Source: Plasmopara viticola
Taxonomy: Eukaryota; Oomycota; Peronosporomycetes; Peronosporales; Peronosporaceae
NCBI GenBank assembly: GCA_001695595.3
Contig: MBPM02000196.1
Coordinates: 1 to 64,000, forward strand
DNA length: 64,000 bases
Direction: 5' to 3'
Below the pieces are notes generated by a model that was not told the origin of the DNA, made no database searches, and saw only the letters and a list, made by a program, of their open reading frames with translations. Below are positions 55,301-64,000 of the stretch, piece after piece. A program made the position numbers and the translations under genes. Positions within the stretch are counted from its first letter, which is position 1. Each line of letters begins with the position of its first letter.

Positions 55301-56850
55301 GTATAATCATTCTGTTGGAGCGCTGAGACGTTGTACGGCCACAGAGACGTCCTTTCTATCGCTCTAGACATGCACAGATGCGATAGAGCCACAACGAAGT
55401 GTATAATCATTCTGTTGGAGCGCTGAGACGTTGTACGGCCACAGATACGTCCTTTCTTTCGCTCTAGACATGCACAGATGCGATAGAGCCACAACGAAGT
55501 GTATAATGATTCTGTTGGAGGGCTGAGACGTTGTACGGCCACAGATACGTCCTTTCTTTTGCTCTAGACATGTACAGATGCAATAGAACAACGACGAAGT
55601 GTATATTTATTTCGTTGGAGGGCTGGGACGTTGTACGGCCGAAAATGCGTCCATTCCTTTGCTATAGACATTCAAAGATGGAATAGAGCCACGACGAAGT
55701 GTATAATAATTCTGTTGGAGCGCTGAGACATTGTACGGCCACAGATAAGTCCTTTCTATCGCTCTAGACATGCGCAGATGCAATACAGCCACAACAAAGT
55801 GTATAATCATTCTGTTGAAGGGCTGAGACGTTTTACGGCCACTGATACGTCCATTCTTTTGCTCTAGACATGTACAGATGAAAAATAGCCACAACGAAGT
55901 GTATAAATTCTGTTGGAGCGCTGAGGCATTGTACGGCCACAGATACGCTCTTTCTATCGCTATAGACATTCAAAGATGTAATAGAGCCACGACGAAGTGT
56001 AAAATCATTCTGTTGAAGTTCTGAGACGTTGTACGGCCACAGATACGTCCTTTCTATCGCTTTAGACATGCACTGATGCGATAGAGCCACAACGAAGCGT
56101 ATGATAATTCTGTTGGAGCACTGAGACGTTGTACGGCCAAAATACGTTCTTTCCTTCGCTCTGGACATGCAATGATGCAATAGAGCTCCAACGAAGTGTA
56201 TAAACATTCTGTTGCAGCGCTGAGACGTTGTACGGCCAAAGATACGTCCTTTCTTTTGCTTTAGACATGCTCAGATACAATAGAGCCACAAAGAAGAGTG
56301 TAAGCATTCAGTTGAAGCACTAAGGCGTTGTACGGCCACAGATTCGTCCTTTCTATCGCTCTAGACATGCTCAGATGGAATAGATCCACATCGAAGTGTA
56401 TAATCCTTCTGTTGTAGCGCTGAGACGTTGTACGGCCACAGATATGTCCTTTCTATCGCTCTAGACATGCATAGATGGAATAGAGTCACGACGGAGTGTA
56501 TAATCATGCTGTTGGAGCACTGAGACGTTGCACGGGCACAGATGCGTCGTTTCTATCGCTCTAGCCATGCATAGATGCTATAGAGCCACAACGATGTGTA
56601 TAATTATTCTGTTGAAGCACTGAGATGTTGTACGGCCACAGATACGTCCTTTTTAGCACTCTAGACACGCACAGATGCGATAGAGCCACATCGAAGTGTA
56701 AAAGCATTCTGTTGGAGCACTGTGACGTTGTACGGCAAAAATACGTCCTTTCGATCACTCTAGACATGCACAGATGCAAAAGAGCTACAACAAAGTGTTT
56801 AATCATTCTGTTGGAGCGCTGAGACGTTGTATGGCCACAGATACGTCCTT
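49358..56850. repeat. Composite tandem repeat with 2,597- and 2,796-bp units
   Basis: Units start at landmark positions 49358, 51955 and 54751; the third is cut off near 56850. Each has HOR monomers 1-5, then about ten monomers including TATTTATTTCGTTGG, GGCCGAAAATGCGTCC and AGTGTATAAATTCTG, then monomers found only here (CATGCTGTTGG, GGGCACAGATGCGTCG, AGCACTCTAGACACG, CGATCACTCTAG), and re-enters the HOR through a hybrid monomer with CACGACGAAATG near 51490 and 54290. The second unit is 199 bp longer because of the 200-bp duplication at 52299-52698. In the third unit the re-entry monomer is replaced by a type-2 monomer at about 56870, which marks the edge. Confidence 0.88.
52299..52698. repeat. 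200-bp tandem duplication (two monomers)
   Basis: Copy 1 is 52299-52498 and copy 2 is 52499-52698. Each contains GAAGTTCTGATACG (52321 and 52521), CCACCGATACG, and a monomer with CTCTAAGCATGC and GCAAAAGAGCCCC. The units at 49358 and 54751 have a single copy. The copies differ by GAAGTGTATAATC versus GAAGTGATTAATC at their distal ends. Confidence 0.87.
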
Positions 56851-59299
56851 TCTATCGCTCTAGACATGCACAGATGCAATAGAGCTCCAACAAAGTGTTT
56901 AATCATTCTTTTGGAGCGCTGAGACGTTGTATGGCCACAGATACGTCCTTTAAATCGCTATAGACATTCACAGATGTAATAGAGCCACAACGTAGTGTAT
57001 AATCATTCTGTTGGAATACTAAGACGTTTACGGTCAAAGCTATGTCCTTTCTATCCATCTAGACATGCACAGAAGCAATAGAGCAACAACGAAGAGTATA
57101 AACATTCTCTTAAAGGGCTGAGACATTGTACGGCCACAGATACGTCCTTTACCTTCCTCTAGACATGTACAGATGCAATAGAGCCACAAAGAAGTGATTA
57201 AGCATTTAGTTGAAGCACCGAGGCATTACACGGCCACAGATACGTCCTTTCTATCGCTCTAGACATGCACAGAAGCAATAGAGCCACGACGAAGTGTAGA
57301 ATTATTGTGTTGGAGTGCTGAGACGTTGTACGGCCACAGATACGTTCTTTTAATCGCTCTAGACATGCACAAATGGAATAGAGCCCCATCAAAGTGCAAA
57401 ATTATTCTGTTGGAGCACTGAGACGTTGTACGGCCACAGATACGTCCTTTCCTTCGCTCTAGACATGCACAGATGCAATAGAGCTCCAACGAAGTGTATA
57501 AGCATTCTGTTGCAGCGCTTAGACGTTTTACGGCCATAGATACGTCCTTTCTATCGCTCTAGACATGCACAGATGCAATAGAGCCACAAAGAAGAGTATA
57601 AGAATTCAGTTGAAGCAGTGAGGAGTCGTACGGCCACAGATACGTCCTTTTTTTTGCTCTAAACATGCACAGAAGCAATAGAGCCACGACGAAGTGTATA
57701 ATTATTGTGTTGGAGCGCTGAGACGTTGCACGGCCACAGATACGTCCTTTCTATCGCTCAAGACATGCACAGATGCAAAAGAGCAACAATGAAGTGTATA
57801 ATTATTCTGTTGGAGGGCTGAGACGTTGTACGGCCACATATACGTCCTTTCTATCGCTCTAGACATGCACAGATGCGATAGAGCTCCAACGAAGTGTACT
57901 GTTGGAGCGCTGAGACGTTGTACGGCCACAGATACGTCCTTTCTATCGCTCTAGACATGGACAGATGCGATAGAGCCACAACGAAGTGTATAATCATTCT
58001 GTTGGAGCGCTGAGACGTTGTACGGCCACAGATACATCCGTTCCTTCGCTCAAAACATGCACAGATGCAATAGAGCCACAAAGAAGAGAATAAGCATTCA
58101 GTTGAAGCACTGAGGCCTTGTCCGGCCACAGGTACGTCCTTTTTATTGCTCTAGACATGCACAGAAACAAAAGAGCCACGACGAAGTGTATAATTATTGT
58201 GTTGGAGCGCTGAGATGTTGCACGGCCACAGATACGTCCTTTCTATCGGTCTAAAAATGCACAAAAGATATAGAGCCAAGACGGAGTGTATAATCATTCT
58301 GTTGGAGCACTAAGACGTTATACGGCCAAAGATACGTCCTTTCTATCGCTCTAAATATGCACAGATGCAATAGAGCCACAACGAAGTGTATAAGCATTCA
58401 GTTGAAGCACTGAAGCCTTGTACGGCCACAGGTACGTCCTTTTTATTGCTCTAGACATGCACAGAAGCAATAGAGCCATGACGAAGTGCATAATTATTGT
58501 GTTGGAGCGCTGAGACGTTGCACGGCCACAGATACGTCCTTTCTATCGGTCTAGATATGCACAAAAGATATAGAGCCACGACGGAGTGTATAATCATTCT
58601 GTTGGAGCACTGAGACGTTGTACGGCCACAGATACGTCTTTTCTATCGCTTCAGACATGCACAGATGCGATAGAGCTCCAACGAAGTGTACTGTTGGAGC
58701 GCTGAGACGTTGTACGGCCACAGATACGTCCTTTCTATCGTTATAGAATGCACAAATGCGATAGAGCCACAACGAAGTGTATAATCAGTCTGTTGGAGCG
58801 CTGAGACGTTGTATGGCCATAGATACGTCCTTTCTATCGCTCTAGACATGCACAGATGCAATAGAGCTCCAACAATATGTTTTATCATTCTGTTGAAGCG
58901 CTGAGACGTTGTATGGCCACAGATACGTCCTTTCTATCGCTCTAGACATGCACAGATGCGATAGAGCCACTTCGAAGTGTATAATCATTCTGTTGGAGCG
59001 CTAAGACGTTGTACGGCCACAGATACGTCTTTTCGATTTCTCTAGACATGCACAGAAGCAATAGAGCTCCAACGAAGTGTATAATCATTCTGTCGAAGCG
59101 CTGAGACGTTGTATGGCCACAGATACGTCCTTTCTATCGCTCTAGGCATGCACAGATGCAATAGAGCTCCAACAAAGTGTTTAATCATTCTGTTGCAGCG
59201 CTGAGACGTTTTACACCCAAAGATACGTCCTTTCTATCGCTTTAAACATGCACAGATGCGATAGAGCCACAACGAAGTGTATAATCATTCTGTTGGAGC
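56851..59299. repeat. Right transition zone: diverged monomers and a trimer repeat
   Basis: Monomers lose the HOR order and become individually diverged. A three-monomer (300-bp) repeat is seen at about 58100-58700. Its landmarks TTCAGTTGAAGCACTGA, GGCCACAGGTACGTCC and ATTATTGTGTTGGAGCGC occur at 300-bp spacing, with related copies near 57604 and 57197. A shortened monomer with AAGTGTACTGTTGG (8 bp missing) lies at about 57891 and again at about 58683. Confidence 0.8.
57891..57908. repeat. 92-bp monomer scar (GTGTACTGTTGG), three copies
   Basis: The usual GTGTATAATCATTCTG is reduced to GTGTACTG, removing 8 bp. The same scar is at 58683 and 62974. The last two also share CGCTTCAGACATGC and GAGCTCC upstream, so the blocks near 58640 and 62935 are related although they lie 4.3 kb apart. 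This links the transition zone with the right-hand array. Confidence 0.75.
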
Positions 59300-59820
59300 G
59301 CTGAGACGTTGTACGGCCACAGATACGTCCTTTCCTTCGCGCTAGACATGCACAGATGCAATAGAGCTCCGACGAAGTGTATAATCATTCTGTTGGAGCG
59401 CTGAGACGTTGTACGGCCAAAGATACGTCCTTTCTATCGCTCTAGACATGCACAGATGCGATAAAGCCTCAACGAAGTAAATAATCATTCTGTTGGAGCG
59501 CTGAACCGTTGTACGGCCAAAGAAACGTCCTTTCTATCGCTCCAGACATGCACAGATGCGATAGAGCCACAACGAAGTGTATAATCATTCTGTTGGAGCG
59601 CTGAAACGTTGTACGGCCAACGATACGTCCCTTCTATCGCTCTAGACATGCACAGATGCGATAAAGCCACAACGAAGTGTAAAATCATTCTGTTGGAGCA
59701 CTGAGACGTTGTACGGCCAAAGTTACGTCCTTTCTATCGCTCTAGACATGCACAGAGTCGATAGAGCCCCAACGAAGTGTATAAGCATTCTGTTGGAGCG
59801 CTGAGACGTTGTACGGCCAA

Positions 59821-60020
59821 AGATACGTCCTTTCTATCGCTCTAGACATGCATAGATAGAGTAGAGCAACATTGAAGTGTATAATCATTCTGTTGGAGCG
59901 CTGAGACGCTGTCCGGCCAAAGATACGTCCTTTCTATCGCTCTAGACATGCATAGATAGAGTAGAGCAACATTGAAGTGTATAATCATTCTGTTGGAGCG
60001 CTGAGACGCTGTACGGCCAA
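59821..60020. repeat. Adjacent monomer doublet differing at one base
   Basis: The 100 bp at 59821-59920 is repeated at 59921-60020 with a single difference (GTCCGG at 59913 versus GTACGG at 60013). Both carry the private variants CATAGATAGAGTAGAG, CAACATTGAAG and GACGCTG. Neighbouring monomers differ at many more sites, so this is a recent single-monomer duplication. Confidence 0.9.
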
Positions 60021-60499
60021 AGATACGTCCTTTCTATCGCTCTAGACATGCACAGATGCGATAGAGCTACAACGAAGTGTATACTCGTTCTTTTAGAAGG
60101 CTGAGACGTTGTACGGCCAAAAATACGTCCTTTCTATCGCTCTAGACATGGACAGATGCGATAGAGCCACAACGAAGTGTATACTCGTTCTTTTAGAGGG
60201 CTGAGACGTTGTACGGCCAAAAATACGTCTTTTCTATCGCTCTAGACATGCACAGATGCAATAGAGCCTTAACGAAGTGTATAATCATTCTGTTGGAGCG
60301 CTGAGACTTTGTACGGCCAAAGTTACGTCCTTTCTATCGCTCAAGACATGCACAGATGCGATAGAGCCACGACGAAGTGTATAATCGTTCTGTTGGAGCG
60401 CTGAGACGTTGTCCGGCCACGATTACGTCCTTTCCTTCGCTCTAGACATGCACAGATGCAATAGAGCTCCAACGAAGTGTATAATCATTCTGTTGGAGC

Positions 60500-62340
60500 G
60501 CTGAGACGTTGTACGGCCAAAGATACGTCCTTTCTATCACTCTAGACATGCACAGATGCGATAGAGCCCCAACGAAGTGTATAAGCATTCCGTTCGAGCG
60601 CTTAGACGTTGTACGGCCACAGATACGTCCTTTCCTTCGCGCTAGACATGCACAGATGCGATAGAGCCACAACGAAGTGTATACTCGTTTTTTTAGAGGG
60701 CTGAGACGTTGTACGGCCAAAGATACGTCCTTTCTATCGCTCTAGACATGCACAGATGCGATAGAGCTCCAACGAAGTGTATACTTGTTCTGTTGGAGGG
60801 CTGAGACGTTGTATGGCCAAAAATACGTCCTTTCTTTCGCTCAAAACATGCACAGATGCAATAGAGCTCCAACGAAGTGTTTAAGCATTCTGTTGCAGCG
60901 CTGAGACGTTGTACGGCCAAAGATACGTCCTTTCTATCGCTCTAGACATGCACAGATGCAATAGAGCTCCCACGAAGTGTTTAATATTTCTGTTGGAGCG
61001 CTATGACGTTGTACGGCCAAAGATACGTACTTTCTATCGCGCTAGACATGGACAGATGCGATAGAGCCACAACGAAGTGTAAAATCATTCTGTTGGAGCA
61101 CTGAGACGTTGTACGGCCAAAGTTACGTCCTTTCTACCGCTCTAGACATGCACAGATGCGATAGAGCCACGACGAAGTATATAATCGTTCTGTTGGAGCG
61201 CTGAGACGTTGTACGGCCACGATTACGTCCTTTCCTTCGCGCTAGACATGCAAAAATGCAATAGAGCACCAACGAAGTGTATAATCATTCTGTTGGAGCT
61301 CTGAGACGTTGTACGGCCAAAGATAAGTCCTTTCTATCGCTCTAGACATGCACAGAGGCGATAGAGCCTCGACGAAGTGTATAATCATTCTGTTGGAGCG
61401 CTGAGACGTTGTACGGCCACAGATACGTCCTTGCCTTCGCGCTAGACATGCACAGATGCAATAGAGCTCCAACGAAGTGTATAAGCATTCTGTTGGAGCG
61501 CTGAGACGTTGTACGGCGGAAGTTACGTCCTTTCTATCGCTCTAGACATGCACAGATGCGATAGAGCCCCAACGAAGTGTATAAGCATTCCGTTCGAGCG
61601 CTTAGACGTTGTACGGCCGCAGATACGTCCTTTCCTTCGCGCTAGACATGCACAGATGCGATAGAGCCACAACGAAGTGTATACTCGTTTTTTTAGAGGG
61701 ATGAGACGTTGTACGGCCAAAGATACGTCCTTTCCTTCGCGCTAGACATGCACAGATGCGATAGAGCTCCAACTAAGTGTATACTTGTTCTGTTGGAGGG
61801 CTGGGACGTTGTATGGCCAAAAATACATCCTTTCCTTCGCTCAAAACATGCACAGATGCAATAGAGCTCCAACGAAGTGTATAAGCATTCTGTTGAAGCG
61901 CTGAGACGTTGTACGGCCAAAGATACGTCCTTTCTATCGCTCTAGACATGCACAGATGCAATAGAGCTCCCACGAAGTGTTTAATATTTCTGTTGGAGCG
62001 CTAAGACGTTGTACGGCCAAAGATACGTACTTTCTATCGCGCTAGACATGGACAGATGCGATAGAGCCACAACGAAGTGTAAAATCATTCTGTTGGAGCA
62101 CTGAGACGTTGTACGGCCAAAGATACGTCCTTTCTATCGCTCTAGACATGCACAGATGCGATAGAGCCACGACGAAGTGTATAATCGTTCTGTTGGAGCG
62201 CTGAGACGTTGTACGGCCACGATTACGTCCTTTCCTTCGCGCTAGACATGCACAAATGCAATAGAGCACCAACGAAGTGTATAATCATTCTGTTGGAGCG
62301 CTGAGACGTTGTACGGCCAAAGATAAGTCCTTTTTATCGC
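60500..62340. repeat. Second, independent ten-monomer HOR with 1,000-bp period
   Basis: Unusual variants recur exactly 1,000 bp apart: CATTCCGTTCGAGCGCTTAG (60587 and 61587), CTCGTTTTTTTAGAGGG (60684 and 61684), CTCCCACGAAGTGTTTAAT (60967 and 61967) and GATTACGTCC with AGAGCACC (61221 and 62221). About 0.85 kb is thus duplicated in tandem. The monomer types and variants differ from the 999-bp HOR of units A-D, so this is a separate HOR and not an outlying copy. Confidence 0.87.
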
Positions 62341-63024
62341 TCTAGACATGCACAGATGCGATAGAGCCACAACAAAGTGTAAAATCATTCTGTTGGAGCG
62401 CTGAGACGTTGTACGGCCAAAGTTACGTCCTTTCTATCGCTCTAGACATGCACAGATGCGATAGAGCCACGACGAAGTGTATAATCATTCTGTTGGAGCG
62501 CTGAGACGTTGTACGGCCACAGATACGTCCTTGCCTTCGCGCTAGACATGCACAGATGCAATAGAGCTCCAACGAAGTGTATAATCATTCTGTTGGAGCG
62601 CTGAGACGTTGTACGGCCAAAGATACGTCCTTTCTATCGCTCAATACATGCACAGATGCGATAGAGCCACAACGAAGTGCATACTCGTTCTGTTAGAGGG
62701 CTGAGACGTTGTATGGCCAAAAATACGTCTTTTCTATCGCTCTAGACATGGACAGATGCGATAGAGCTCCAACGAAGTGTATAAGCATTCTGTTGGAGCG
62801 TTGAGATGTTTTACGGCCGCTGATACGTCCTTTCCTTCGCTCTAGACATGCACAGATGCGATAGAGCCACAACGAAGTGTATAAGCATTCTGTTGGAGCG
62901 CTGAGACGTTGTACGGCCAAAGATACGTCTTTTCTATCGCTTCAGACATGCACAGATGCGATAGAGCTCCAACGAAGTGTACTGTTGGAGCGCTGAGATG
63001 TTGTACGGCCACAGATACGTCCTT

Positions 63025-63057
63025 TCTATCGCTCTAGACATGCACAGATGCGATAGA
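63025..63057. other. Inverted repeat (potential hairpin) inside the monomer, representative copy
   Basis: The arms TCTATCGC (63025-63032) and GCGATAGA (63050-63057) are perfect reverse complements separated by 17 nt. With one bulged T, three further pairs (TCT with AGA) could extend the stem, leaving a 10-nt loop that contains CATG and TGCA. The structure is intact in type-1 monomers throughout the array. It is weakened in monomers with CCTTCGC or GCAATAG, whose changes do not restore pairing. Short dyads of this kind occur in many satellites; whether this one folds or binds protein is unknown. Confidence 0.6.
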
Positions 63058-63094
63058 GCCACAACGAAGTGTATAATCATTCTGTTGGAGCACT

Positions 63095-63194
63095 GAGACG
63101 TTGTACGGCCACAGATACGTCCTTTCTATCGCTCTAGACATGCACAGATGCGATAGAGCCACAACGAAGTGTATAATCATTCTGTTGGAGCGCT
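63095..63194 (+). repeat. Reference monomer matching the consensus
   Basis: This copy equals the consensus I derived by reading the array. It is exactly 100 bp, starts at GAGACGTTG and ends at GGAGCGCT. It holds seven CpGs (in GACGTT, TACGG, TACGTC, ATCGC, GCGAT, ACGAA and AGCGCT), one TCTAGA, one GTAC and one GGCC. Variation across the array falls into recurrent linked sets. Type 1 is CTATCGC with GCGATAG and GCCAC. Type 2 is CCTTCGC with GCAATAG and GCTCC. Type 3 is GCTATAGACATTCAAAG with TGTAATAG and CACGACG. Type 4 is CCAATCTATTTC with CAGACGCAA. Confidence 0.93.
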
Positions 63195-64000
63195 GAGACG
63201 TTGTACGGCCACAGATACGTCCTATTCTTCGCGCTAGACATGCACAGATGCAATAGAGCTCCGACGAAGTTTATAATCATTCTGTTGGAGCGCTGAGACG
63301 TTGTACGGCCAAAGTTACGTCCTTTCTATCGGTCTAGACATGCACAGATGCGATAGAGCTCCAACGAAGTGTATAATCATTCTGTTGGAGCGCTGAGACG
63401 TTGTACGGCCACAGATACGTCCTTTCCTTCGCGCTAGACATGCACAGATGCAATAGAGCTCCAACGAAGTGTATAATCATTCTGTTGGAGCGCTGAGACG
63501 TTGTACGGCCAAAGATACGTCCTTTCTATCGCTCTAAACATGCACAGATGCGATAGAGCCACAACGAAGTGTATACTCGTTCTGTTAGAGCGCTGAGACG
63601 TTGTACGGCCAAAGATACGTCCTTTCTATCGCTCTAGACATGCACAGATGCGATAGAGCCACAACGAAGTGTATACTCGTTCTTTTATAGGGCTGAGACG
63701 TTGTACGTCCAAAGATACGTCCTTTCTATCGCTCTAGACATGCATAGAGCCTCAACGAAGTGTATACTCGTTCTGTTGGAGCGCTGAGACGTTGTACGGC
63801 CACGATTACGTCCTTTCCTTCGCGCTAGACATGCACAGATGCAATAGAGCTCCAACGAAGTGTATAAGCATTCTGTTGCAGCGCTGAGACGTTGTACGGC
63901 CAAAAATACGTCCTTTCTATCGCTCTAGACATGCACAGATGCGATAGAGCCACAACGAAGTGTATACTCGTTCTGTTAGAGGGCTGAGACGTTGTATGGC

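Larger units (their letters stand above)
46260..56850. repeat. Super-repeat unit D (incomplete, rearranged)
   Basis: It begins with the CATCGTATCTATCG landmark and the same leader as B and C, then HOR landmarks at 47361, 48359 and 49358. After that it does not follow the A-C plan. Instead a composite of HOR monomers and other monomers is tandemly repeated. It never reaches the type-4 module, the GTACGCTCTAGAC scar or the next unit landmark before the sequence changes near 56850. It can be read as a unit whose second half was replaced. Confidence 0.8.
1..64000. repeat. Satellite DNA array, 100-bp monomer, about 640 tandem copies
   Basis: Every stretch of the window can be read as successive copies of one monomer of 100 bp, all in the same orientation. 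Recurrent landmarks in order are GAGACGTTGTACGGCC, ATACGTCC, CGCTCTAGACATG, ATAGAGCC, CGAAGTGTATAATC and CTGTTGGAGCGCT. Most monomers are 98-100 bp; rare ones are 63, 85, 90-92 or 124 bp. I see no unique DNA, mobile element or RNA gene between monomers, so all gene-free stretches are explained by this repeat. The monomer length is not a multiple of three, so frames rotate from copy to copy. In the consensus, the three minus-strand phases are closed by a TAG in GTC-TAG, a TAG in CGA-TAG and a TGA in GAA-TGA; the plus strand also has stops in all phases. This kind of array is typical of eukaryotic centromeric or heterochromatic DNA; the exact chromosomal site is inference. Confidence 0.98.
59300..64000. 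repeat. Right-hand array: monomers closest to the consensus
   Basis: About 47 monomers stay almost perfectly at 100 bp, so landmarks keep the same column for kilobases. Type 1 and type 2 monomers (CTATCGC with GCGATAG; CCTTCGCGCTAG with GCAATAGAGCTCC) are interspersed. The CGCGCTAGAC variant of type 2, which destroys the XbaI site, is nearly confined to this region. A 91-bp monomer lacking 9 bp (ATGCATAGAGCC) is at about 63744. The array runs off the window end in phase. Confidence 0.88.

Noticed and set aside
63165..63184. Bacterial promoter look-alike (TATAAT in GTGTATAATC)
   Set aside because: It occurs in nearly every monomer as part of the satellite, and there is no gene to drive; the context is eukaryotic satellite DNA.
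1..64000. CRISPR array
   Set aside because: Repeats are about 100 bp and directly adjacent. There are no unique spacers and no cas genes.
1..64000. Tandemly repeated RNA gene (5S rRNA, tRNA, snRNA)
   Set aside because: The unit lacks recognisable 5S internal promoter boxes, a tRNA cloverleaf or T-run terminators, and 100 bp is too short for a 5S gene with spacer. The only dyad is the short one described.

Overview
The whole 64 kb is one satellite DNA array. It is built head to tail, in one orientation, from a monomer of 100 bp (about 640 copies). I found no protein-coding gene, RNA gene, transposon, CRISPR array or unique-sequence interruption, and both window ends lie inside the repeat, so the array continues on both sides. 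This points to a eukaryotic nuclear genome, in a centromeric, pericentromeric or other heterochromatic block. The species cannot be told from the sequence. The consensus monomer (an exact copy sits at 63095-63194) is about 48% GC. It carries seven CpGs, one XbaI site (TCTAGA), one AGCGCT palindrome and an 8-bp inverted repeat around the XbaI site.

Layout: (1) 1-7299, diverged monomers with only local 4-5-monomer duplications and a few shortened monomers. (2) 7300-8780, a partial copy of the tail of the large repeat that follows. (3) 8781-56850, a hierarchical zone of four long super-repeat units, which I call A (8781-24484, 15,704 bp), B (24485-33760, 9,276 bp), C (33761-46259, 12,499 bp) and D (46260 to about 56850, incomplete). 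They are phased on a shared landmark at 8781, 24485, 33761 and 46260. Each begins with about 1 kb of shared monomers and then a higher-order repeat (HOR) of ten distinct monomers (998-999 bp). A landmark of that HOR occurs 18 times, distributed 7, 2, 4 and 5 across A-D. Later modules carry their own periods: 1,796 bp (A), about 1,661 bp (A, C), 598 bp (B, C) and 2,597/2,796 bp (D). (4) 56851-59299, diverged monomers with a trimer repeat. (5) 59300-64000, monomers closest to the consensus, with a separate 1,000-bp ten-monomer HOR at about 60500-62340.

There are many open reading frames of 60-142 codons, mostly on the minus strand, but they are by-products of the repeat. 100 is not a multiple of 3, so each frame shifts at every monomer. 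In the consensus every minus-strand frame meets a stop within three monomers; the longer frames arise only where variant monomers have lost one of these stops. None is annotated as a gene.

The interest of the window is evolutionary and structural: nested repeat levels, copy-number differences between otherwise matching units, hybrid monomers at exact monomer register, shared deletion scars that act as lineage markers, and variation concentrated at CpG sites. All period and offset values were obtained by reading landmark positions by eye, not by alignment software.
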